NCBI GenBank assembly: GCA_020746105.1
Contig: CM036617.1
Span: 175,860,412-175,924,411 of the forward strand
DNA: 64,000 nt
Source: Trogon surrucura
Lineage: Eukaryota; Chordata; Aves; Trogoniformes; Trogonidae
Direction of reading: 5' to 3'
The translations under genes were made by a program, and so were the position numbers. Within the stretch, counting starts at the first letter, position 1; the number at the start of each line of letters is the position of its first letter. A model generated the notes under the pieces. That model saw only the letters and a program-made list of their open reading frames with translations, was not told where the DNA came from and did not search any database. Shown here one piece after another: positions 24,501 to 39,178 of the stretch.

Positions 24501-27500
24501 CACCTCTAGACTGAGTCATAGTTAGTTCAGATAAGGACCTGGACATGGGAAGGATCTGAACATATCTGCTGCTAGATCAGAGAAACTCTGGAGGGTTTTA
24601 AGGCTGCTACATTCATTTTTTGCATCAGATGCTCAAAAAAAAAGAGACGAATGTGTCAAGTTTTTATAGATATTACTTCTGTCATCAAAGACATCTCTGA
24701 ATTTGCACCCAGCTCGTAAGGGGAGCATATTGTTATTAATGTGAGCACTTATATTTACATTTCAGTCTGACTTAAAGGATGTGAATAGAAGACATCACAT
24801 ACATTGAAAATACTCTCTATTAATCAACAAAACACAGAAAAAGTAAAAGACATCACAAATCTGCAGAGATGTGATTTAAATGAAAGTGAGATACACTTAA
24901 TACACTTCATTTTGCGTTTTGTTTTAAGTTGCAGAGGGGAACATGGAAGAAACTGTAAGCCATTTGGTTTGGGACAATGCTAAAAGAGATCATTACTGTT
25001 TAGGAATACAAATGGAAAATAAGTGTATAAAAAATTAAAACAAATCCTTGTTTTGCGATAGAAAGTTCCACAAACAGCATGAATGCATATTTTGTAAATA
25101 AATGTTACCGTCAGTTATACAATAAAACACACAAAGGAAATACTGAGAAATACCCAGAAATCTGTGGATAAACAAAGGGATTTTCAAAGAACTGAAACAA
25201 TGAACAATTGGGGGAACATTCTTGTACTTAAATAAAAGCTCATTTAGAAAAAAAAATTAAAAAAATCCCATTTTAATAATACCAGCGTACCAGAACAGTC
25301 TCTAAAGTTCAAGAGGATGAAGGAACAACTCATACAGTTTTTACAGAAATCCTGCTGAACCTTAGGAAGGCTTTGCTTTGTGTTGGGATGTGCTGAGAAT
25401 GTGCGCAGGGGAAAAACGAAAATGAGACGATGGGGGAAACAGCATCATTCTGTGTGTGCTATTACATGCGTACCCCAATTTATCTGCTATGTAATATTTT
25501 GCCTGAGTGCATAAACTAAAGTGTGACAGAATGTGTTATGGAGGGCAAATAGTAAATAGCTAAAAGAGAATATCAAGTTCCTGTTCCTCAGTGGTCTGAC
25601 CTACATATTTCCAGAAAGAGTGCAAACTAGTTTTGCCAACGCCAGAGTGAAAAGCAGAACAAACTGAATTATGCCAGTACCCCACCATGAGTTAAAAAAT
25701 GGGGGAAAATAGAGGCTTATCAGAAAGAGAGACAAGCAGAATTTCTTAGGACGTCTTGAGACAGCTGTGCTCATTTAAACTCTGGGCACGTGACAAGCTG
25801 CAGGTAATCGATATAACAGTTTGAACCCTTTTTCTCTGACTGCCGTTTGCAATTGCAGGGTGAAAAGAAAGAAATTACAGATGTGCCTTCATGTTGATCT
25901 AGAGGGAAGAAGTAGTATCATTTAGCATCTGGTCTAAGAAATTAAAAGAGATTTCAACGACAGATGGATACATCTGAAGGGCATATATTCAACCAGTGGC
26001 AATTTGGGGCTGTGGAGAATGGGACTAAAGGCCTCTTCTGGATCTGTAATAGGATGGTTGATGCTGGAAGTTTGTTGTCTTTGTGTGACTACTTAGGGAA
26101 TGGAAAGCAATTACAATTATGGAAGTTTCACCGTGTTCTCAGGAAAATACAAAGATTTCACTAGGGAAGTATTCCCAAGACATATTTTACCATGTGGAAT
26201 TTTTACCAAAAGAGGCATCCATCAGAGGACCAGTTCCTCCATTAAAAATTTTATTTATCATGATGTCTCTTTAATGAATTTAAAAGATGTATGAAATTTG
26301 TAAAATTCTAGAATTCTTTTGCACATACAGAGCAGCTAGTTTATCTTGTAATGCAAATATCTGAGCATATTTTCATTTTGATGTGAACCATAACAAATTG
26401 CGTACTTCTAACAGCTTGATGGCACTGTAAGCAGATATTATGTGCTATGAATTTTTTTAAAAGAGGATTCATTTACATGATTGCAAAAATTAAAATTCTA
26501 ACAGGCATAAGATGAAATCGACAGGAAGGAAAAGCCGACATACATCTTGGCACAGGACTGCTGAGGAACAGCGCATCACTGCCCTTGCTCTGAGCTAGCG
26601 ACAGGTGTCATTAGGTGGCCTGTTTAGGTGGACCTGGCAGTAATAGTTTCTCACTCTGAGTCAGAAGCTGAAGATAAGCTTCTGCTGTGAACACTGTTCC
26701 ATGAAAGTACATGAAGTGTTTGGCATTTGGCTGATGGAAGACTTTGTTGTATTAATGTACTAGACTCATTCTTTCTAATGCTGTAGATATGCAGAGGCAA
26801 AGTTAATATTAGTGAAAGTAGACTGGTTGTTTTTTTGACTGAAACCAAGAAATCTGCAGAAAGGGGGAAAAGGAAGAATGAAATGTACGTTTTCAAGGTG
26901 TTGACAAAACAACTATAAAAAAATACAGGAAATTTCTTTACGAGGTGCTTTTGGTTTATTTTAGGGATCTTTAAACCTCCTCTCTTCTTCTTTACTAAAA
27001 TACCAAATATTTCAACTTTCACATGTTATTTAAATGTTTCTCTATGTCCAAAATGAAATGATTTAATGTAAAAAAAAATCAAAAATAAAATATTTTGTTC
27101 TTTAAAAAACTTCTCTTTTACCATTTCTGCTGACTTAAAACAGTTACTGAATCTGTGCCTGATTTCAGTCTCCAATTCCAGCATTTTCCACCAAGTGAAC
27201 TCAGCGCCATCTAAAAATTGTTCCACTCTAAATGTAAGAGTTATTGTCTTTCATGCCTCACTCTCCCTCTCTGAGGCATGACAGCATTCACAGTTGTCAC
27301 TTCTAGCTTTGTCTTGACTGTGTAAAGATAAGAGGGGCCTATACTATGGCTGAAACCTGAACAGGGCAAAAATTTAAATTAGAATGGCAGGTTTGCCACC
27401 TTCTGAAGAGACGTGGTGTGCAATCTTTTCCTGCACAATGGTGACTTAGTGTTAGCTTTTGAAATGTCTTCACAGGTTTTGTACGTAGAGGTGTTGTTAA

Positions 27501-29734
27501 TTCCAAGCAATCATCCTGAATCCATTGTGGCTGTCCCTGAGTACAGATCACACACACATATGCAAGAAAATGTCTCAACCCCTTCTTTTGCCCTGGAGAG
27601 GTAATCCAGGACAACTAAGCTACAACCTTTTGCCACACAATTTTTGGTAAAATTATTCCACTACTTTCTCATGAATCTTTTCAACACACTGACCATCACA
27701 ACTGCTGTAACCAGTGCTAGCACAAATAACAATTTTTTTTAATTTTATTGAGCTCGTAACAGAGAGTGTAGGATGTCCAAATCCATCATGTTTTATGCAA
27801 ATCCAAATGAGAGCCATCTGTAGACATACAGCAGGGTGTATGCTATCCTGTAAGCCCTAGAGCACATACAAGGCTAATTGTTTTCCAGTTCAAAAATACC
27901 ACTTTTCTAAATGCAGTATTATTTATTTTGAAGAGAAATAAAAGAAGGAAACAATAGGTTGTGCAGAACAAAACAATTTGGTTAGGAAATAGGCTTCAGA
28001 AGAGTGGGATATGTGCCATGTTGCAAAGCTCATTTGCCAATAGGGTATTTGAAAAATTACAATGAGTATGTCTTTAGTCCATATGACTTTTGAAAGGAAC
28101 AATAATATGTAAGATATCCTGGGGCAGTGAAGAGAGAAGAAATCCTTCCCACTTCAGCTAGGGGTGCGTGACTTAGCCAAACCAAATACACAGAGTGCCA
28201 ATTCCTGTACTGTGACGCCTTGCCAAGCTCTGACTATGGACTGGCTTACCTCTGTGGCGGGCTGTCTGCCTCAGCGTTTGTCAGACGAGATATTGAATCA
28301 GATACCAGACTGATTTTTCAACTTGCAGCAAAACAATGGAGTATTAACAATTCTATTGCTTCCTATGTACACTATCAATCTGAACAGTGTCCTCTGCACC
28401 CTCCCTTAGCATTTCTACAAGCAGTGAGAAGGACTATATAGATGAAGGAAGCAGGTCTCAGAACATTCCTTAGGAAAATTTATTCATTTTCTTCAGTTAT
28501 ATTTTGGAAGCTACTAGTTTTCATTTTGTTTTCAACTCAGTTTACAAAAAAACTTTACACTGCCGTTTCTCCATTGTTAGTAATATTTAGATTTCTTAAG
28601 TTTCCCTGCACTATCCAGATGTGGCTGCACTCAAAAGTCACAAGAATATAATTAATACATTCAAAATCTTACGGCTGTACCTTGGCAGCATACATGAAAT
28701 TTGTGAGGAAGGCAGAGGCACAGGCTGCAAGAGTAAAGGACTTGCAGAAGGCAGTAGGAAGTTATGCAAATTTAATTGAAATAAAATAGCTCCCAGTTAC
28801 CCACATGCATCAAAACTGGAAGAGATGTATTTTTGTCTGGTGATTAAGACAGCTCCTAACCACTCTTCCAGCTGCTAGCTGCTCCTAATAAGTTATTTAC
28901 TGAAGAGCTAGTAAGACAGTCTAGCCTGAGGAGAATTGAAATGCTGTGAAATGAACTATGTTTTACAGGAAATTTAAAGATAAAGAGTAGAAAGAAGAAA
29001 GAGTTTGGAGGAATCTGCAGGAAGTAGTTTTGTCTTTTTCATTTTATCTCAGCAGGAGATGAAGGACCTATAGAACATCTTTAAAAACGCCGTTATTCTT
29101 CACGTTAACATATATACTTACATACACATGAATACATATGTATTGCTGTTATGTTTTTACTTCACATCTGATGTCAGAAAATGGACTTAAGCTACCTAAG
29201 TGTCCTTGGGAGAGTAAACATAGTCAAAGGATCATGTCTACATCAATGTGTTAAAAATAGTCAAAGCAATTTGCATAATAGAACAAAAGGAAGATTTTTT
29301 TTAACAGAAAACACACAGATAGCTATAGCTATATTTGCAGTCCATGTATAAATTATTTATTTTTGTCATTAGTATTATCTAGCTATGCACATTCATATGA
29401 ACGGCTTTTTGCTATTATATTTCAAAATGTTTTAAAGAAGCCTCTTATGGATGAGGAATCTTTAGGAAAATAAAGAGTGTTGTTTAAAAATAATCACCTT
29501 ACCAGTAGTAGAGCCAAAACTCTTCAAACCAAAAAAACTGCTTCTAATATCATATTCCCAGATGTAACTCTTCATGTCACTGTGGTGTACTGCAACATGA
29601 CCTTGAATTTGCAGGAGAGTAGGAATGTCCACTTATTTTGAAAGTTATATTACTGCAGTTCACCTGTTATGGCAGTGGGTACATAAGAGCTTTGTTTAGC
29701 TGGTGACTTGCAGAAAGAAAAAACACAGGTTATA
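21599..29734. other. AT-rich spacer, no gene recognised
   Basis: No gene or transposon was supported over about 8.1 kb. Homopolymer runs occur near 22038 (T), 22279 (T), 22618 (T) and 23598 (A). Several short open frames exist on both strands, the longest 123 codons at 26651-27022 minus, and none resembles a known protein. Confidence 0.55.
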
Positions 29735-29850
29735 AAATCATAGAATCATAGATTTGTTAAGGCTGGAAAAGACTTCTAAGATCACCAAGTCCAGCTATTA
29801 ATCTAGTAGGGCCAGATCCACCACTAAACCATGTCCCTGAGCAGCTCAAC
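29735..29850 (-). mobile_element. CR1 LINE 3' end, short fragment
   Basis: It opens with AAATCATAGAATCATAG, the reversed octamer tail, then AAGGCTGGAAAAGACTTCTA and CAAGTCCAGC, the conserved CR1 3' UTR, and ends around CCACTAAACCATGTCCCTGA. No coding part is left. It resembles the subfamily at 14637-15076 more than the long CR1. Confidence 0.9.
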
Positions 29851-32800
29851 TAATCACTAGTTCTGTGTTCCAATGCCAAGCAAGAAAGAAAATTCTCCAT
29901 TATGTGCATAGTGTGAAGTGGAGGAGCACAGATCTCCTTCACTCATGGTTCCTACTTCAGGTTGTCAGGATTTCAAAGCTTTTACTGTTGGACAACAGCA
30001 AAGCATCATTTGTCATTTCTACAATTTCACTTTAACTGTCCCCATTTTTCATCTTCCTTGATTAATCAAAAATAACAACTTAACTTCCACATACGGATGT
30101 TAGTAATGTTCCATCCATATAATCTTCTGACACATCTGTTCTGAAGGGTCTGCTGTTCTTGAAAAACTTAGTTTTTCTAAACTTTTTGTCAGGTTTTCAA
30201 TTAATGACATAGAGGTGCAACTGGTTCAGCACATCCTGGATGCATAAAGCAAATAGAATTCAGCTATAACACTCTTTCAGTCTTTCTAGATATTACATGG
30301 CTTGGTGAAACCAATGAAGACGCCAAGAAATCATGGATGAACATACAAAGTCTTAAAACATCATCCACACATGACTTAAAGAGGGAGAAAGAGGTCTTGT
30401 TCCAGGAATAATAGATGTATACAGGGCCTTTTTATTCTACAAAGTGTGGGATCTTCTGCATAATTTGTAAGAATAAATAATAATAATAATAATAAATTAA
30501 TCAATCCTTTCTATTTATTACTAAATTACAAATACATAGAGGGGTAAAAAATCATGGCCAGCTATTTTGGTGTCTCTGTGGCTAAATGAGAATATATTCT
30601 GCTCATATTAACCTTAAAACCAAACAAATAAATAACAAAAAAAACCACAAAAAAAATTAAATTGCTTCCTGTCTAAACACACTAACAGATGAGAACCATA
30701 TTTGTTGGATCTATTTGTTGGGCTAATAAGTAACTGCTCCAGCATCCTCAGATCTCCAATTAGGTATTCTACTAGATGCCAAAGACAACCATTAACTTCT
30801 GCAGATGCCCAAAATCTAAGCTGCTGCATGGCTACCAGGTCTATCTGATTATCACTACAACACATCTTGCTGTAGTAGTAAGGTAAGGCAGTAATTTCAG
30901 GAAAATGAAAGACAAGAAGTCATGTTCATCATCCCTCTAATTGTTTTCTGTGACCTGCAAAAAACATTTTCAAGTAGACAGCATAGATTTGGGGAAACTT
31001 GTTCTATTGCTAAGACATTGATCTGGTTGCTGCTATAAGCTTGATTTGCTCTGGCAAACTAGAGCAGATAGAAGATAACCAAGAAACTGATAACTCCAGG
31101 TAGATTCCACTCTACATTGTAATAACAAAACAGAATTTTAATGATGCCAAACAAAAGGTCAGTGGTCAGGATGGGGTATGTACTCTATATCATTATGTTT
31201 AAAAATGTCCTATGCAGTTTATCTGGTCAGACCTGAGTTATGCTTGATGTCAAAAATATCAGATATGAAAAAAAAATTGCTTACCTTCAAAAATTCAGTG
31301 TCAGAGCATTGCAATTCTTACATAGTACAGACACAACCATTGAACAACCGCTCCACAGCTTCCAAGACAATTTAAATGTCTGTGTAGAAACATTTCAGGA
31401 AGAACTGCAAAAACAAAAACTGGACAAAATGCTCTCCAGTGAATCAGTGTTTCTGAAGGTATCAAATCAAGTCACAGGTATTTCATTATATAGACAGTTT
31501 TTCTCATATTAAAAACTTTAACACTGAGTTTATGGTGATTTCTGCAACCTCACCAAGCTTCCTGAAAGCTTCTAATCAAAAGCTTTGTTTTCCAATTGAT
31601 TCTAAGTTTAACTTGCATAACATTTCTGACCCCATCGCACATTTACTTTCAATATCCATTATTCACAAGTTTAAAGATTGAAATGACTTTTCTTTTACCT
31701 TTTACCTGCTTTGAATAATATATTACTTCACTTTATAGTAAGATTCACTATATCTCTTCCTCCTTCATTTATCATACAAACTGATTGAATTAATTTCAAA
31801 TTGGGCTGCAGTTTATTTTGGGCAGGGGTTGATACCAGCAGAATGTTTGCAGAGCACTCACTACAAATGGGTCTGCTACAATTAGGTGTTCACAGAGTTC
31901 AGTAAGAGTGGTTATCAACAACAAAAACAGCTTTAAGTTCAAAAATCAGGTAAGGTGATGTCTAAAAACAAATTAGGCCATTTCATTCTGCTGTCTAGCG
32001 AACAGTGATCACTTCACTAAATGAATTCAGTGTTCGCAGCTTCTACTGAGAGTACCTGATTGATGTGAGTCCTGTCTCTCCCACTCATCAGAGCTGTCAG
32101 TGCATAACCTTGGTGTGTACATTTCAGCACAGCCTGCTTCTCTCTGTCACTATCACTATGTGCCAAGCTCTAGCTTGTTGATTACAAATTGATGGTCATT
32201 TTGGCATTACTGATTTCCTCCATTTTTGATTCTCTACTCTTCATACAAGCACAAGAGAGGTAAAAAGTAAAAGCTAAGAAATCACACAAAGAAACATCAG
32301 ATCTATCTGGCATTATTTGCAGAATGGTAACTTGAATTAACCTAGGATATGTTTCTTCCTTCTTTACATTCTGATTTTAATTTGTGACTAAACAACTTTC
32401 TAAATTAAAAAAATGCTGTAAATTTAACCCACAGTACAATTTCTAAAGCCTAGAATGGCAGCATATTATCATTTTTAAGCTTAATTTATAGCGAACTTCA
32501 ACAAAGAGCTATCTGCGTGAAGATTTTAGTAACATTGTGCAATGTGTATGAAATTGCTATCTATAATATCAAGAGTACGATGATTCACGGCAAATTAACA
32601 TCTTTATTAGTCAGCAAAATTGGCAGTACAAAATCACTGGAGAAATTCAAATAGTATAATGTGAGACTTAAAACAGATGGGATTCTCCAAATGAAATACC
32701 ACTGGAATTAACATATAAATTTTGTAACATAGTACAATATTGGAAAAGTGAAAATATGCCTTGAAGGTAGAATACTTCATCCACAGTAATTCTTAGAAAC

Positions 32801-33339
32801 TATAAAGATTTGTAAATCTTCTGATAATAATATAAACCTTTCATATCATTCAGAGAAAAAACTCCTGGACTACAAACGTAGTTTCGTAGAAGAAAAATCG
32901 TAGAAGAGGATGTTGTATCATATGTTCATTTTTACAAGCTGTGCATGTAGTCCAGTCTGCAAAGCAGCAGAACTTCACGTCTTTTGAGAAGCTCAGAAGG
33001 ATAACTTGGCAAATGCCTGGAGAGTGTTTCAAATGCCTAAGTGTAGAAATTTCGCACCATTTTGTCCCTAAAATAATTGCATGGGGCTAACTGAGATGAC
33101 ACATGACCCACAAGAGGTGTTTTGGAAAAGCTGCTGTATGTCAGGCATGAGACCCTAGAACATCTAAAATGGCACTAGATGACTCAGTTTAAGCATCTGA
33201 ATCCTGTGTTGATCTTTGTTTGGCTGTCTAGCTTGAGCAGCTAATAGACATTGTTATCATTCATAGCTCTCCATTCTTTTTTCCCTTTTCGAGCAACTTG
33301 CTCTTCACACAAGCTGAAAGCAATGGTCTCTCCTACCTT
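29851..33339. other. AT-rich spacer, no gene recognised
   Basis: No gene or transposon was identified. A short TAA trinucleotide array lies at about 30473-30499. The start of the next CR1 is decayed, so the right border is approximate. Confidence 0.55.
30473..30499 (+). repeat. TAA trinucleotide repeat
   Basis: Roughly eight units of TAA/AAT with one or two interruptions. Confidence 0.85.
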
Positions 33340-34720
33340 CAAAAAAGAGCATGAAGAAGGACCTATGGAACTACAGACCAGTCAACCTTGCCTCAATCCC
33401 TGGGAAGGTGGTAGATCAACTAATCCTGTAAACCTTTTCTAGGGATGCGAAGGACAAGCCAGTAATCAGGAGTAGTCAGCATGGATCCACAAAGTGGAAT
33501 GCATGTGTAACGAACTTGATTATCTTCTATGCTGAAAGGAATGGCTTGGTAGATGAGGGCAGAGCAGGGGATATTGCCTACCTTTACTTCAGTAAGGATT
33601 TCATACTGTGCCCACCAAAATCCTCATAGAGAAGCTGTTGGTGTATGGGCTGGGTGAGAGGACAGTGAGATGGACTGTCCATGTGGCTGGGCCCAGAGGG
33701 TGGTGATCAGTGACACAAGGTCTAACTGGAGGTTAGTAACTAGCTGTATAATCCAGCAGTCAATACTGGGTCCAGTCCTGTAACAACATCATTAATGATC
33801 TGGATGATGGGTGGGAGTTTAGCTTCAGCAAGTTTGATGATGATACAAGTTGGAAGGAGTGGCTGATATCCAAAAGTGTTGTGCTGCCACCCAGAGGGAC
33901 CTCAACAGGCCAGAGAAATGGGCTAACAGAAGTCTTATGCAGTTCAGTAAGAGGAACTGCAAAGTCCTGCATCTAGGAAGTAGCAGCCCCCTTCACAAAT
34001 GTGTGCCAGGGTCATCCAGCTTTGTTGAAAAGGACTTGAGGATCATGGTGGCCCCCAAATTCGGCAGGAGCCAAAAATGTGCTCTTGTGGTAAAGGTGGG
34101 TAATGGTGTCCTCAGCTGCATTAGGACGAGTGCTACCTGCAGGTGAAGGGAGATGATCCTTCCCCTCTACTTGGAACTGGTGAGACTACATCTGGAGCAT
34201 ATTGTGTCCAGTTCTGGGTTCTGCACTACAAGACAAAGGTTGAAGAGAGTCCAATGAAGGTAGGACACAAAGATGATTAAGGGACTGAAGCATCTCCACT
34301 ATGAAGACAGACTGAGACAACTGGGACAGTTCAGACTGGAAAAAAAATAAAAACAAAAAAAAAAACAGGCTTAAGGGGGAATCTCTTTAATATTAGTAAA
34401 TATTTGAAAGGACGATGTAAAGAAGACAGAGCCAGGCTGTTTTCAGTAGTGCTCAGTGATAGGATAAGGGGCAATTGGTGCAAAATGAAATGCAGATGGC
34501 TCCCTCTGGACATGAGGAAACACTTTTTTTTTTACTGTGAGGTTGGCTGAGCACTGGCACCTGTTGCTCAGAGTGCTTGTGGAGTCTCCCCTGATGGAGA
34601 TTCAAAAGCTGTCCAGCCGTAGTCCTGGGCAACTGGCTATACATAACTACTTAAGTAGGAAGCTGGACTAAATCACATTCAAAGATCCCTTCCAAGCTCA
34701 ACTACTCTGGGATTCTGTGA
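33340..34720 (+). mobile_element. Old CR1 LINE, about 1.4 kb of ORF2 and 3' UTR, heavily decayed
   Basis: It begins within the reverse-transcriptase domain (ACTACAGACCAGTCAACCTT, the NYRPVNL motif) and keeps recognisable traces of the following blocks: TACTTCAGTAAGGATTTC, AAGTTTGATGATGATACA (catalytic FADD block), GTCCTGCATCTAGGAAG, and the C-terminal region. It ends in a CR1 3' UTR with a single degenerate octamer (GGGATTCTGTGA). Many frameshifts and stops break it; the longest open piece is 33850-34146. An A-rich insertion lies at 34339-34365. Its decay suggests it is much older than the copy at 2797-6020. Confidence 0.9.
34339..34365 (+). repeat. A-rich expansion within the old CR1
   Basis: An A-rich run of about 27 bases interrupts the place where CR1 ORF2 normally reads through a LEK/EKR-type segment, between TTCAGACTGG and CAGGCTTAAGGGGG. 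It probably grew from a short A-rich stretch in the element. Confidence 0.75.
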
Positions 34721-37700
34721 AGGGGAAAGACCTCTTGATATTGCAAACATTCAACCCACACCCCTACACACTTAACAAAAAGTAACACCATTCAAGTCCA
34801 CAGGCTATGAACATCCTAGTGCATGAATTCAGGAGTCTTTAACTGAAGTTCCTCGCAACACAGAAAACTGTGAGCAGTCTCAAATTTAAGATGTAAAATT
34901 CTTGAAGTTGTTCTCACACACTTGGAGAAACTCATGCATTGCTACACCTACATATTAGTGTGTATATCAAGTACACATTTGCATAATCATGCAAAACACT
35001 CACCTGCATGCAGAAAATTAGATTCTTAGGACACAACAGATAACATCTCTACTTCAACATGCTTCAGATTGCTTTATGTTTGGGGTTGCTCTCCAGATTA
35101 ATAGAGCTCTATGGCTAGCTCCACAAATATTTCTTCAATTACTATGGGAAATGTTCCAGTATATTGTAGAGGTAATCTATATCATGCATTTTATGCCAGT
35201 GGTTTTGTGGACATTACATTACAGCATTTTATCTTCTGTTTTTCTTTTTGTGATGCGGTTCATTAAACATATTTCTTCCTAGATCCTGCTGTATTCATTC
35301 TCATTCACTAAAGCCCTTTGAGACCAAGTAAAGCCTTCAAGGTATATATGCTCAAACCAGACCTGAAACTCCAGAGAACATTCTTCTTTCTTTCCATATC
35401 AGCATACTCAGCTAAATTTGTTGTAGTAATATTAAAATTAAACAATGAAAAAAGCAAGGAACTGTGTAGAAATTATTCCTCCTACACTGCTTGAAAGACT
35501 TTCTTTTTCAGTCAAATAAATGATCTGTATCTTCTTGCTTGTACTAAAAAATAAAATATAAAATCTCACTGCAATGCTATGAACATTGCCCAGTTACATA
35601 TCCTACACATTTTCCTACAACATTTGCTTTAAAAGACATGAGTAGCATTTCAAAATGGCTACAGAAAGAAACCATAGAATTATAGAATGTTTAATATTGT
35701 AAGGGACATTGAAGATCATCTAGTTCTATCCCGATGTGTATACTATACATGTACTGTAAGTTACCTTTTTAACCAACAAAAAAATTAAAAGAATTAGAAA
35801 TCTTTGTTTTTATCAGTTACAGCAGACATCTCGTAGCAACCAAGCTCTGAAGTTGTTAGACATTTGCAAGGTTTCAATATTCACTGAATGGAAGCAAGTG
35901 AAACAGTAGGTGATTCAAGTATTGTAAGTTTATAATACAGAGAGACTCGTTGAACTAATTAATTCAGAAACGTGGATAAAATACTGCATTCTTCAAATGT
36001 CAAGAAAGATGACAAAGGCCTGCAATTCCATGTATGGTCCATGTTTGAAGTCTGATTATAAACCAGTTGCTAGACTACCTTTCCTGTTAACAGTAGAAGC
36101 TCTTGCAGTTCTTTATTTCACATTTTCAGGCTTCAGGTAAGATTTACATATGGAAATGGATAAACAGAAAACAGAACCATCACACTTCTTTGACTCACCT
36201 TTTCCCTTCAATAGTGTAAAATGAACTACATGTCTACACTTCTACAAACTAAGTTTCAAATGAATTTCACTGATTATCGATCACCTATGTACCATGAATT
36301 ATTTCTATGTCCATTACTACTGTCTCACTTTCATTGCAGAACAACTAAGCAGAAAAAGTAAGTCTGAAAAAACACAACTTTTTAATATATGAAGTTGAAA
36401 GGAAACATCATATAAGGTTAATTTAAATTTTAAAAAAAGACATTGAAGAAAATAATATAAATTACATGAAAATTTTCTTAAAAACATTTTTATTATTGTA
36501 GAAATTAATATATGCTTGAAAGTTGACATAAGCCTGTAACTTTTGCAAAAAAAAAGTTATAAGCATTTCTCCCTTCTCCATCCAGAATTTTTGAGGAGCA
36601 AAGTCAATGTGGCATACTTGCAATTTGTTACTGTGTCTTTTGGACTACCCATAAGGCACTACACTATCCATATGTCCTATAATAACATATCAGGAAGTTT
36701 ATTATTGATTCATTAAGATATCGTTGATGATGTTTGAAGGGTCTGACGAATTACTTAGTGTGCTCCTATGTAGCATTTTTCCTTTTCTGTGAACGTCCAA
36801 GAGATGTATTTTGAGACTGGAGGGGGTGCAACAGTATCTAACTCAGTGTTACTGACTTTTCTTTTTCATGTGTTACCAAGACAAATTGCATGTTTTTGAG
36901 AAGGCATTTTATTACAACTTGCTATACCGGTAAGATTCAGAGATAATTTGTACAGCCTTTATGTGCTGATTCAAGGTTGGTTGCTTGTAAATAGCTCTTT
37001 TGCATTTTCATACTGTCTTGTTTATAGAAATGTGTTGTGATTTGTAGCTGTATAGTTAAGTATGTGTCAGACAATATGTGCTATGCAAGTAATAGATAAA
37101 GAGGACAGTATAATACAAGCTGGCAAATTTAATCAAGAAAAATAAATGACAGTTCCTCCTATCTCATGCCAGTGACACATAATGTTTTCTGAACTGAGCT
37201 GCGAAGGAGGAATTTACTAGTAATTTAGCTGGATGTTGTTTACCCACACCACCATGAACATATGAAAACTGAAATGTAGGCTTTTTACTGCACTTTATAT
37301 TACATGCCGTGTAAGGTATATGAAAAGTAGGATACATGCTAATCATCTACGTGTTTCATATGAGTAAAAACCCGAATCTTGCACAAAATTCAAGGACTTG
37401 ATCCACAGTACGCTTTTGATTAATGACACCTATTTCTAGAGGCTTCAGTGGGCTTTGGATTAGGTCCTAAAAAGGCAGAGCCAGATCTGATGAGCAGGAT
37501 CAATCCGTTAAAATCATACAGCAATATCACCAAATATCTCCAGGTAAGCCCATCACTACTGTTTCCTCAGCATCTGTATACTTTCTTGTGCAGGATAATA
37601 TTTTCAAGGCGGATCCAAATAAGCCATTACATTGACATACATATGTTGGTAATAATGTGGCCAGGCTCTTCTGTACCTAATTTCCAGCCCAGAAAAGATG

Positions 37701-39178
37701 ATAAATTTTTAGAGCAATGATGTGTTTCATTAGGCTGTGGTAAAATATTCCTGAAGGTATAATAGTATGGATGCTGTACTTGGCTAAGCTAGCTCTCAGC
37801 AGAAGTGATAGTGATGACAACTTAATTCAACCTTCCAACTTTGATATTAGCACAGCTGTGCAGTGCTGCTGGGGACATCTTAAACATTAAAACTGGTCTT
37901 CAGTGAGGTGACCCACAAATATATCCTTGGAAAATATTGGTGACATTGCAGCTGCTTTCCTTAGGCAAGCAAGGTTCGTATGCACCTTCTTTCAGCCCCA
38001 TTACAGTACCTTCAGACCCAGCTACAAGGTTTGCCACAGAGCGTATAGATTAGCACAGTGTACCTGCCAGAGAGATCCTGACCCAGCCTATTGCATACAA
38101 GTCTGTAATATCTATTCTCACATGACAACCGAGCTGTGCTTTCTGACAATTTTCTTCATCAATAATAGGTGAGAAACCCTAAGAAAAAGGCAATGTGTGT
38201 GCTACTACCTGAAGCAAAAGCCTAAAGGCACAGAAGTTTAGGAATTGGACTGTTACTCGCGGGAACACACAGCTCCCACTGGAGTTGAATAATGCCTAAA
38301 ATTTTGAAACCAACCTTTTGCTTGAAACCAAAAAGTCTGATCTGAAAAAATCTTTACAAATCTTTACAAATCTGTCCTTTTTTTTAATCCAAAACTTTGG
38401 ACTGCTTCACCTACTCTCTAAGGCAAATTCTGTACACCTTGCTGCAGTTCATCAGGTCATTTGTGCTGCTTCATGACACAGAGCTGCAGCTTGTATGAAT
38501 TAAGGTTAAAAGTAATGTCTTGGGTGTTGTTGGTTTTTTTTCTGATTTTTTTTTTAGTTTTTTTCCCTCATGTTAAGCCTGTCCACATGGCAGGTGGTTT
38601 GTAGTACCTACAGTAATTTTTGACCTTGTTATTCACCATTGCCTTGAGTCAGGCATTTTGTCTCATCTATGAAACAAGAAATGAATATCTGGCCTAATGA
38701 TACCTTTAATTTTTGTACCACTTAGTGAAACTCCATTTAAAACATGGTTTCTCATCTCTTTAAACTGACATAAGTCAGCATTAAGGTCAAACAACCTCTG
38801 TAATTCTCACTCCTGACTTCCATGTGCTAACACAGACATCCTTTCTGAATGTTTTGGTTTATAATTTTTTTTAATTTTTTTTTCAGGATAGTCTTAATTC
38901 CAGTTATTTCTCCACATCTAGTCAGTTGTGTAGCTTTAGAAATGTCTATACCAACAGAAAGGAGGAGATAGTGGGAGGTAAGTAAGAAATGGTGGTCAGA
39001 GCAGAAAAATAACAGTACTGTTAGTACCTCAGCCTAAAGGCAATGCAAATACACTCTGAAGTACGCAGCTCTTCCTTGGATGCTTTACAAAGGTGGTGAA
39101 CAAAGTAAGAGTTGATAGAATATGTAGTTTTGTCCAAAAGTTTGGATTCTGATACTGACTTTCACGTGAACACGTTTT
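34721..39178. other. AT-rich spacer with one small CR1 scrap
   Basis: Apart from the CR1 fragment at 35671-35738, nothing was identified. The segment at about 37927-38172 has an 81-codon open frame with several cysteines that I do not recognise. T-rich runs lie at about 38531-38572. Confidence 0.55.
35671..35738 (-). mobile_element. CR1 LINE 3' end, very short fragment
   Basis: CCATAGAATTATAGAATG followed by AAGGGACATTGAAGATCATCTAGTTC matches the reversed tail and the CR1 3' UTR hairpin region. Only about 70 bases are recognisable. Confidence 0.82.

Noticed and set aside
26651-27022. Minus-strand frame of 123 codons
   Set aside because: No similarity to a known protein, AT-rich low-complexity composition and no splice or promoter context.
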